A stretch of DNA of 51,027 nucleotides from Bacillota bacterium (lineage in GTDB: Bacteria > Bacillota > Clostridia > Acetivibrionales > DSM-1351), in NCBI GenBank assembly GCA_023433945.1, contig JAEYTP010000064.1, positions 1-51,027 of the forward strand, given 5' to 3'. Shown piece after piece: positions 15,478 to 22,640 of this stretch. Each line of letters starts with the position of its first letter. Position 1 is the first letter of the stretch. The position numbers and the translations under genes are program-made. Under the pieces are notes generated by a model. That model was not told the DNA's origin. It worked only from the letters and a program-made list of their open reading frames with translations, and made no database searches.

Positions 15478-18267
15478 TTATATTTTTACAATTTCCATTT
15501 CTACTTCAGATTTATCAGCAAGCTTACATAAATCATCACATTTAAACATAAACCATCTAGAAACATTATCATATGGATTTATTTTTAAAATCTTTGCAAA
15601 CTGATTTCTGGCATTATGGAAATCTGATTTCATATAGGCTTCCATAGCAGTATTAAAGGTTTGTAAAGTATGTTTTTTACCAAGCAATGTTTGGTGCTTA
15701 TCTCCGTCAAAAAATTCATATAAATTAACTTTATTATTGCTATCTGTAGCTAGGTGACCGATGAATCTGTAATTATAAGTATATGGCTGAACTAATCCAT
15801 CAAATGCTGACTGAGTTACCAATATTGAGGCTTTTAGGCTTTGCTGCAGAGTATCTAAAGCATAAATAATGTCATTGTTTTCTGCAACTATAGCAGGTGA
15901 GTACCTGTTATCATCGCCTACAATACCATAAATGCAAGGTGCAGTATGAATAACAAATCCAGCCCTGAATTCCATCGAGTTCATTCTTGAGAACTCTTCA
16001 GATGAAAAAGTTTCCGAGTCATATAAGTTCAGTTCAGAGCGTATTGCTATAACTGAACGCAGTGCATAATCTGGACTATTCTGGAAAAGAGCTGTTATCT
16101 TGTCTACTGTAAAGGTATGGATAATACCTGCTTGCCCATTTACAGACCCAATTATTATTTTAAACAAATTATTAATATATTTAAAAGTTAATTCTGGAGT
16201 CAGATTTGCCACTACTTTATCAAAATTTTTAATAGTAGTGTTCATAAATGTCATATTTTTACTCACTTTATCTCCAAGGTTAATATCAGTAATGGAGTGT
16301 TTTTGGAGCAGTGAAATAATATCAGGAGATACAAACTTAAAGTATGCTTCATTTAGCTTTTTAAGCCTGTTAAACTGTAAATCCAGATCTTGCGAAAGTT
16401 TATTAAAGGCCCGGCTGATGTCGGAGACTTCATCATTAGTCTTAATAGTTACAACATCACCGTAGTTCCCGTTATAGACTGATAAAACGGTAGCTTTGAG
16501 CCTCTTAAGTGAATTTAGAGAAATTTTGAGAGTTATGAAGAATGCCAAAAGTAGTGCCACGGAGACTATTGCTCCAGCCCCAAGGAGATAATAGAATGTT
16601 TTAAGCATAGAAGCATCTAAATCTCTTGAATTTATACCAGTTTCTAAAAATCCAACAATATCACCTTCTGAATCAAATAGTGGAATTATAGATACTGTCC
16701 AAGTACCTTGAGAATCCTTTAGCTTGCCTGTAACGCTTCTCTTTTCGGCTTTTGCTTTTGTATATAGATTCAAGGAATCATCAGAATAAATATTTTCAAT
16801 TGGCATAAAGCATGGCATATCATAGGACACCGCCGTATAGACCTTGTCATTTTCAACTCGCATTAATACGCAGTAAAGACGCATATCATCATATTCAGTA
16901 ATCAGATATTCACTGGTTTCAGTTGCTTTTGAGATGGATTTTAAAAGCTTTGAATGAGCCTCTGAACTAGCAGATGATGGAGACGTAATTTGATTGAGAA
17001 GATTGAGGTCAACACTTTGCGTCACGTAATTACCAACATTATCAACTAAACCATTTCTCTCTCGAACAATTGAATTATTAAATATACTTGTCGCTACCTG
17101 CGTATAGAGTAACATTGATAATAATATTATTGGAAGAACAAAGGTTAAAAGCTTCATTAATAGAGTTGGTCTTGCTGTATATACAATTCTTAACAATTTA
17201 TAAAGAATATAGCAGCATAAAAGACCTAACAATAGGAATAACTCAGTTCGGACTGTTTTATTTATAATTAAGCCACTTGAAGGCTTAACATTGTGCAGCT
17301 CAGTAACTTTACCGTCCTTGTATAGGACGGGGAAGATAGGAACTTTTGTGGTGGGCTGTACTATAGCAGCCTGAATAGATTCGTTGTATTTAGCCGTAAT
17401 TGAAGCAGCGTCATTCGTATATGTACTGCCTGGGAACAAAGGAGCATTAGGCTGCTTTGTATCTAGTATATTGCCTGTATAAGCATCAAGTGTGAATAAT
17501 TCACCTGAATAAACCTCTTTAAAATAAATATTATTATTTGCATCAACGCGTAAGTTTACTGGAAATTGACGACTTTCACTGTCCGATTTTGGAAACAATT
17601 GAAACATTCCATCAGCATTAGAAATGTGAGCTTTAGCATCAGCGCGTACAGTCACCATGTAATTTTGGCCACAAATAACACTACAAATCACTACGGAATC
17701 GTCGGAGATATATTCCGTTACTAGTTGTGGCTCAGTGAGTCCATTTGCTGAAAGGGAATATAGCTTTGCCTTAAGCATATCCTCTGATAAGGTTGTAAAG
17801 AATATTTTACCGTTTGCAGAATATACACTTTTTATATACTCATTAGATAATGGTTCGTCTTCAGATAATTTGAGTTCATATATAGTTTGAGGAACAGGAT
17901 TGCGAATGGTTGTATCAAATGACACAATACTACTAGAAATAAATCTATTAGTGTTATTATCAAGTATGTCTAAAGTTGCATAGGCAATATCCTGCTTTGA
18001 ATCAACAGTAATATTATTAAAAAGGTGCATATTGTTAGCATCAATTATATTTTGAGAATAATATGAATCAACTTCATTACCATTAAGTCTCATAAATATA
18101 TTTTTTGAGTCAGTACTATATAGGGAGTATATTTTACCATCAGCATCTATATCAATATTACCAGATAATTCAGATATATCTGAGGTTAGATTGTAATTAT
18201 ATATGTATGATCCTACTATTGTTAATACCAAAACAGCTATTAACAATAGGTATTTTAATCGTTTCAT
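15478..18267 (-). CDS. Membrane sensor: extracytoplasmic propeller-like region, Cache-like domain, HAMP, degenerate class III cyclase
   Basis: A 929-aa protein. TM1 lies at residues ~5-24, followed by a ~315-residue extracytoplasmic region with repeated beta-propeller-like strands (IDADGKIYSLY, VDANNNIYFKE). TM2 and TM3 lie at ~343-390, a Cache-like domain at ~395-545 (WTVSIIPLFDSEGDIVGFLETG), TM4 at ~557-580 and a HAMP linker. A class III nucleotidyl cyclase-like domain (~660-840) and a C-terminal TPR-like helix pair (DFHNARNQFAKILKINPYDN) complete it. The cyclase looks catalytically dead: the first metal-binding segment reads TFMNTTIKNF where FxDIxxF is expected, and the NxAxR region reads NNDIIYALD. 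ATG 18267 has AGGAGG at ideal spacing. Its input half is homologous to that of the MFS fusion at 22641. Confidence 0.82.
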   Translation of the reverse strand: MKRLKYLLLIAVLVLTIVGSYIYNYNLTSDISELSGNIDIDADGKIYSLYSTDSKNIFMRLNGNEVDSYYSQNIIDANNMHLFNNITVDSKQDIAYATLDILDNNTNRFISSSIVSFDTTIRNPVPQTIYELKLSEDEPLSNEYIKSVYSANGKIFFTTLSEDMLKAKLYSLSANGLTEPQLVTEYISDDSVVICSVICGQNYMVTVRADAKAHISNADGMFQLFPKSDSESRQFPVNLRVDANNNIYFKEVYSGELFTLDAYTGNILDTKQPNAPLFPGSTYTNDAASITAKYNESIQAAIVQPTTKVPIFPVLYKDGKVTELHNVKPSSGLIINKTVRTELFLLLGLLCCYILYKLLRIVYTARPTLLMKLLTFVLPIILLSMLLYTQVATSIFNNSIVRERNGLVDNVGNYVTQSVDLNLLNQITSPSSASSEAHSKLLKSISKATETSEYLITEYDDMRLYCVLMRVENDKVYTAVSYDMPCFMPIENIYSDDSLNLYTKAKAEKRSVTGKLKDSQGTWTVSIIPLFDSEGDIVGFLETGINSRDLDASMLKTFYYLLGAGAIVSVALLLAFFITLKISLNSLKRLKATVLSVYNGNYGDVVTIKTNDEVSDISRAFNKLSQDLDLQFNRLKKLNEAYFKFVSPDIISLLQKHSITDINLGDKVSKNMTFMNTTIKNFDKVVANLTPELTFKYINNLFKIIIGSVNGQAGIIHTFTVDKITALFQNSPDYALRSVIAIRSELNLYDSETFSSEEFSRMNSMEFRAGFVIHTAPCIYGIVGDDNRYSPAIVAENNDIIYALDTLQQSLKASILVTQSAFDGLVQPYTYNYRFIGHLATDSNNKVNLYEFFDGDKHQTLLGKKHTLQTFNTAMEAYMKSDFHNARNQFAKILKINPYDNVSRWFMFKCDDLCKLADKSEVEMEIVKI

Positions 18268-18280
18268 CTGTATCCTCCTG

Positions 18281-19150
18281 TCAGTTTTTCTTTTCTTCAA
18301 GTATTACTGTGCCGATTTTAGTGAGGCCATCATATTGTTGGGTTTCTTCAGCATTCGTTGCAAGGCTTCTTGCATGCCACTGATTATATGCATAAAACAA
18401 TGAAACACATACGGCCAAAATCAAAAAAGCAAGCTTTAAACCGAAAACAACCTTACTTTTATATTTCTTATATAACCTTTTATACTTATAAATAAAAAAT
18501 GAGCCATTCTCAGAAGTGTCAGGAATTAATTTTAAATCTGAATAAATGGCTGCAAAACTGGTATATGATTTGCGTTGTACCTTGACAGTAAATAAGTTTA
18601 TCTCACTTAAATGAATGCTGTTATTTTCAGTCAAAATTCTTAACACAACTTCAGCTGCCTTATTAACAACATCCTGCTCGGATACTGAAGTAGGCAACAG
18701 ATTTAAGTCCATAAAGTAATTAAAATATATATTGCCATCGCTTGTTAAATTTATATTATAATCTTCCAACAGGAAAAAAAGCATTTCCTGAGGAAGATTA
18801 TTTGACATAAGTTCAGCAAGCAGATTACGAGCAACGTTAAGTCGATCTGAAAATCTTTTCCAATAAAGAGAGTTGTAGTAAAACAACGGGCTTTCTGTGT
18901 TATATTTAAAAAGAAGAACAAGCTCTGAGTCAGCTGCAATTATCTCACAAATATCATTCAGATTAGACTTTAAATCATGCTCTGGAATTAACTGTAGTAC
19001 TCTGCTTTGCAATTGTTTATCTCTCAAAATAATTGCAGTATAAAAGACCTTTGCATCACTATTTGCTTTTTTACAAACGTTAACAGAATATTTATTATTA
19101 GAAAATACAGTACGAATAATTTCGTAGCTCTTTTCCAAAGTATGAATCAT
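18281..19150 (-). CDS. Single-pass membrane protein with possible pseudokinase-like cytoplasmic domain
   Basis: A 289-aa protein with a ~230-residue N-terminal cytoplasmic domain, a basic segment (YKYKRLYKKYKSK), one transmembrane helix (VVFGLKLAFLILAVCVSLFYAY) near residues 235-256, and a ~30-residue outer tail. The soluble part has kinase-like spacing: LVLLFKYNTESPLFYY resembling a hinge region, and LLEDYNINLTSDGNIYFNYFMDLN resembling the catalytic loop and following strand, without HRD or DFG residues. This overall layout recalls the EssB/YukC pseudokinase anchors of type VII secretion, a tentative comparison. It overlaps the 602-aa gene by 1 nt (TGATG) with AAGGAG upstream, so it is tightly coupled to it. 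Confidence 0.65.
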   Translation of the reverse strand: MIHTLEKSYEIIRTVFSNNKYSVNVCKKANSDAKVFYTAIILRDKQLQSRVLQLIPEHDLKSNLNDICEIIAADSELVLLFKYNTESPLFYYNSLYWKRFSDRLNVARNLLAELMSNNLPQEMLFFLLEDYNINLTSDGNIYFNYFMDLNLLPTSVSEQDVVNKAAEVVLRILTENNSIHLSEINLFTVKVQRKSYTSFAAIYSDLKLIPDTSENGSFFIYKYKRLYKKYKSKVVFGLKLAFLILAVCVSLFYAYNQWHARSLATNAEETQQYDGLTKIGTVILEEKKN

Positions 19151-20955
19151 CAGGAATCTCCTTTCTCCTTTACAACAACAAAGGCTGATGCTTTGAGGGA
19201 GGAATCTGAAATGCTCTCTGCACGAAGCTCATAAACTCCTTCTTTGCTCGGAGCAGTGTAAACACCATTAGGTTCTATTTTTCCACCACTTTCATCAACA
19301 ACTGTCCATTTGCAAGGAGATTCTTCCGTGTTATAGAATATAGGCTTAAAATACGCTGTCTCACGAGGAGAAATAACGATGGTATCTGGTTTAATAAAAA
19401 GACAGCTACTAGCATTTTCTGTGAAAGCAATATTTGATACACTTAAATCCTTAAATGCATGCCATTTGATCTTTACACTGAGAGAATTTCTGGCTTCAAT
19501 TAGTTTTACGCCGATTACAAAAGTACCTCTTTCTTCGTAGTTTATAGAAGCTAACTCTATTTGAGGTAAACCTGTATCAAAGTCAGAACCTCTAAATATA
19601 TCAGGATTGCCGAACAATGTTTGATTACCTCGTGTTAATTTATCCATTGTAGCAGAGGTGTCAGTTCCTAAAACAATGGTTACATTTCCTTTTCCTAGAC
19701 CGTGCATAATTTCCTCTGAGAAGAATTTCTGCTTTGGACGAGGATTAAAGCCTAGAGGAATCTCTATAACTCCGCTAGAGGACAATAATTCTGGTGTATG
19801 ATTATTGCTAGTAACATTTTGCTGGTGCTTGGTTATGAACTTATCGGATGCATTCAAATATGTATTATTTAAAGAAGGAAAATATTCTTCTATAGCAGTC
19901 CTAAGTCTTGAAATCTGAGGATTGTTGATATATTGCTTAAATGGCATGGCCTGTACAGATTCAATAATGTATGCAGTACTGGAACGGAATATTTCAATTT
20001 TAGCTAGAAATATCTTGTTTTCTTCGATACCAGAAGCAGAACTGTCCATAGCAGATGAAAAATATTTACTGTCAATTATATCGAAAATGTCATTTTGGGA
20101 TACAGAGATATTAAAAACTGTATCTTGCTCCAAAGTACGCTCTTCATTATTAATAGTAAGTCTAAATGATTTTGAGTCTACAGTAATAGCAGATTCAGCC
20201 TGTATACTTGTTCTTGGATGAAGAGTATACTTCATAGAATATGAGTCAACTACGGCTGTCTTACTGTCGTCAAAGCAAACTTTAAAGCTGTTTGTACCAT
20301 CTACGGTGTCAAAGTATGGCGTGTTAATTATGTAGTCAAAAGATAGATTATTACATGGAAGCTTCTTAGTAATGTCAATTTTTACTTCAAAAGGGGACTT
20401 TGCACATACTGTATTAGGAACACTCTGAATTATAGTAACATACTTATCAGTGTATAGCACTTGACTGGTGATATACTTATCAAGCAAATTTTCAGGCAAC
20501 TTGTCTACTTCTTTGTCTGTAAGAAATAGGCGATAGTTTTCCCTTATTCTATTATAATCTGAGTTATTGTTTGTAACATCTCCAGTTGTATGAGCAATTG
20601 AGTAAACCGAATCAGAATAGACCTCTTTGTACTCCATACATAGATATAGAGTGTTTCCTGTAGTTGCTTCAAAACCGTCTATTCCTGATAATTTACGGAT
20701 GACAGATTCGTTTAATACTATCTCACGGCCTGTTGCATCGAGGGCAGCACCTGATTCTACCATGATTGAAGTATCATCGACTCCGTAAGAATTTAGTCCA
20801 CAAATAACCCCTGTCCCAAAAAGAAATTTGTTTAAGAATCTTCTTTTATCGTTCATATACTTCTGTTCTAGTTCAAAGTCTGCGACAGTAAGAAGCTTAC
20901 CGTAAAAATAATTATTTCTCTCAAAAGGATAATAATTCAAGTTTTTCAAGCTCAT
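19150..20955 (-). CDS. CIS-associated protein with conserved YFYGKLLTVADFELEQ motif and C-terminal Ig-like domain
   Basis: A 601-aa first gene of the minus arm. The N-terminus (PFERNNYFYGKLLTVADF, then a helix and KFLFGTGVICGLN) resembles a family I recall near phage-tail-like clusters in diverse bacteria, beginning Y-x-G-Q-L-L-T-x-x-D-F-x-x-E-Q. Next comes a beta region (IMVESGAALDATGREIVLN), a long middle beta-rich part, and a C-terminal Ig/Big-like domain (DTIVISPRETAYFKPIFYN... NGVYTAPSKEGVYELRAES). No signal peptide or membrane segment is seen. It is most plausibly a baseplate-attached or appendage protein. ATG 20958 immediately precedes 20955; 20955 has better spacing to AAAGG. Confidence 0.7.
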   Translation of the reverse strand: MSLKNLNYYPFERNNYFYGKLLTVADFELEQKYMNDKRRFLNKFLFGTGVICGLNSYGVDDTSIMVESGAALDATGREIVLNESVIRKLSGIDGFEATTGNTLYLCMEYKEVYSDSVYSIAHTTGDVTNNNSDYNRIRENYRLFLTDKEVDKLPENLLDKYITSQVLYTDKYVTIIQSVPNTVCAKSPFEVKIDITKKLPCNNLSFDYIINTPYFDTVDGTNSFKVCFDDSKTAVVDSYSMKYTLHPRTSIQAESAITVDSKSFRLTINNEERTLEQDTVFNISVSQNDIFDIIDSKYFSSAMDSSASGIEENKIFLAKIEIFRSSTAYIIESVQAMPFKQYINNPQISRLRTAIEEYFPSLNNTYLNASDKFITKHQQNVTSNNHTPELLSSSGVIEIPLGFNPRPKQKFFSEEIMHGLGKGNVTIVLGTDTSATMDKLTRGNQTLFGNPDIFRGSDFDTGLPQIELASINYEERGTFVIGVKLIEARNSLSVKIKWHAFKDLSVSNIAFTENASSCLFIKPDTIVISPRETAYFKPIFYNTEESPCKWTVVDESGGKIEPNGVYTAPSKEGVYELRAESISDSSLKASAFVVVKEKGDS

Positions 20956-21011
20956 CATGCCTTTCTCTGTTAGATTTTAGTAAACTTATTTAAATATTGA
21001 TACATTATTTT

Positions 21012-21035
21012 CGCTATTTTATAAGGAAAGTAGCG
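21012..21035 (-). promoter_or_regulatory. Leader hairpin upstream of the minus CIS arm
   Basis: CGCTATTTT (21012-21020) pairs with AAAGTAGCG (21027-21035), a 9-bp stem with one G-U and a 6-nt loop. It lies in the presumed 5' leader of the minus-strand operon. No T-tract follows, so it is not an obvious terminator. Confidence 0.45.
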
Positions 21036-21048
21036 TATGTTTCTTAGT

Positions 21049-21054
21049 ATTATA
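21049..21054 (-). promoter_or_regulatory. Candidate -10 element for the minus CIS operon
   Basis: TATAAT reads on the minus strand at 21054-21049, about 95 nt upstream of the first gene. No good -35 is seen 17 nt away, so activation by a regulator is possible. The rest of the 20959-21356 spacer is AT-rich and holds no gene. Confidence 0.4.
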
Positions 21055-21229
21055 AAGTATGTTTTTATATTAAGAAATTAAAATCTGACAAGAAGTTTAC
21101 CTATAGGGATGAAAAGCTTAGTTGAATGATGAAAAACTATTATAAATACTATACATAAATCTATTGTCCTGAGTCAAATGGTTTTATGTAGCTGAATATA
21201 ATGGAGAATTGTAGAAAATGTATAGTTTG

Positions 21230-21258
21230 TTGTATTTTTTTTTAATATATAGTAGAAT
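21230..21258 (+). promoter_or_regulatory. Sigma-A-type promoter of the LytTR regulator operon
   Basis: TTGTAT at 21230-21235 and TAGAAT at 21253-21258 are separated by 17 nt, with AT-rich sequence between. Transcription would start near 21265, giving a ~90-nt leader to ATG 21357. Confidence 0.6.
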
Positions 21259-21356
21259 AGTTTATGTGAATTATTTTACCAAAATTTTGCCTATTTTCCA
21301 ACAATATTTTTTAGTACATAAAGTACTTTGATGCACCTTACAAGGAGAGTTACATA

Positions 21357-22100
21357 ATGATTAAAGTTGTAATCGTCGATGATGAAGCCTTATTATTAAA
21401 CAACTTAAAGTGTATGTTTAAGCAAATGAAAAGTGTTGAGGTCGTTGGAAGCTTTCAGCAGCCACATCTAGCTTTAGAGAATATCATTCGACTCCAACCT
21501 AACTTAATTATATCTGATATCTTCATGAACCAATTTGAAGGCTTAGAATTTGCTCAAAAAGCAACAGATTTGGTACCAGATGCAAAAATAGTATTTTTAA
21601 CTGAACACGATAAGTATGCAGTAAGGGCTTTTGAATTGGGTGCCTTTGATTATATTATGAAGCCTGTTTCAAAGGAGAGACTCAATAAAATGATTTCACG
21701 CCTAAATGACGAAATGGAAAATTCTAGTGCTAAAGATAATGGGAGTAAGCATCAACAGGACAGCAAGCATAATAATTTCATTTGTGTGAATAAGGGAGAT
21801 TCCATTGTTGTTATAAATAAGCTGGAGATAATGTATTGCTATGCTTCTAATAAGAAGACTTATGTTTACATTGACGAAGGCTGCTATGAGTGCAAGTATA
21901 CTCTAGAACAGTTGGAACAAATTTTAGATAATTTTGGATTTTTTAGATGCCATAGGGGATATATAGTAAATCTGCGGTATATAAGGGAGATTGCCCCTAT
22001 GTTTAATCAAACATACATAATTAGATTAAAAAATATGAGAGTAGACATTCCTGTTAGCCGAAATTATGCGCTAAAGATGAAGGATTTACTAAAGTTTTAA
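21357..22100 (+). CDS. LytTR-family response regulator
   Basis: A 247-aa two-domain regulator. The receiver domain occupies residues 1-120 with acidic pocket D8/D9, phospho-acceptor D54 (LIISDIFMNQ), T82 and K102 (MKPVS). An acidic/polar linker follows, then a LytTR DNA-binding domain at ~140-247 (KLEIMYCYASNKKTYVYID, LEQILDNFGFFRCHRGYIVNL, MRVDIPVSRNYALKMKDLL). ATG follows AAGGAGAG. No histidine kinase gene is adjacent; the partner could be elsewhere, or one of the locus membrane sensors. It lies at the divergence point of the two CIS arms, making it the best candidate for their transcriptional control. Confidence 0.93.
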   Translation: MIKVVIVDDEALLLNNLKCMFKQMKSVEVVGSFQQPHLALENIIRLQPNLIISDIFMNQFEGLEFAQKATDLVPDAKIVFLTEHDKYAVRAFELGAFDYIMKPVSKERLNKMISRLNDEMENSSAKDNGSKHQQDSKHNNFICVNKGDSIVVINKLEIMYCYASNKKTYVYIDEGCYECKYTLEQLEQILDNFGFFRCHRGYIVNLRYIREIAPMFNQTYIIRLKNMRVDIPVSRNYALKMKDLLKF

Positions 22101-22118
22101 TTAGGAGGTCAGTTCACA

Positions 22119-22619
22119 ATGGAAACCCAAAAGAAAGTCAAAATTAGTATTGTTAACTCAGTTGAGAAGGCCCAGAAGGTAGTTGATTTTTTCTATTCAA
22201 AAGCATCGTTTGATGATAGGAATTTCACTCCCGGTGAATTAGAGCACATGAAAACGTGTACCTTTGACAGCTTGAATGATAAGTTGTTTTTTTATTGGTA
22301 TGCAGAGAACGAAGAAGGAGAGGTGGTAGGCGCTCTTGGGGTGAAAGCTAATCCTCAAATGTCGGGTGGATTTACTGGGGATTATTGTGTTGTACATAGA
22401 GATTATAGACATAATGGGTTAGCCAAGGAAATGCATCGTGTAATGTTTTCACATTTAAAATCTATAGGTGCAAGGTATATGCTTATTGAAACAGGGGATA
22501 CGCCGCACTACAAAGCAATTAGAGCTTTGTTGACACATCTTGGTTTTGAGCAAGTTGGACATTGCCCTGACTACTACTTTCCTGGAGAAGGGTTACTTTG
22601 GTACTTAAAAAAATTTTAG
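22119..22619 (+). CDS. GNAT-family N-acetyltransferase
   Basis: A 166-aa GCN5-related acetyltransferase. The core GNAT elements are visible: strand LFFYWYAENEEGEVVGALGVKA, then DYCVVHRDYRHNGLAKEMHRVMFSHL where RxxGxA forms the acetyl-CoA pyrophosphate loop near residues 105-111, followed by GARYMLIETGDTPHYKAIRALLTHLGFEQVG. Substrate is not predictable. GGAGG precedes the ATG by ~10 nt. It is cotranscribed with the LytTR regulator (18 nt upstream) and the sensor-MFS protein (21 nt downstream), so it may modify a regulator or export substrate of this module. Confidence 0.88.
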   Translation: METQKKVKISIVNSVEKAQKVVDFFYSKASFDDRNFTPGELEHMKTCTFDSLNDKLFFYWYAENEEGEVVGALGVKANPQMSGGFTGDYCVVHRDYRHNGLAKEMHRVMFSHLKSIGARYMLIETGDTPHYKAIRALLTHLGFEQVGHCPDYYFPGEGLLWYLKKF

Positions 22620-22640
22620 TCGACGGTGGTGATGATAGCT

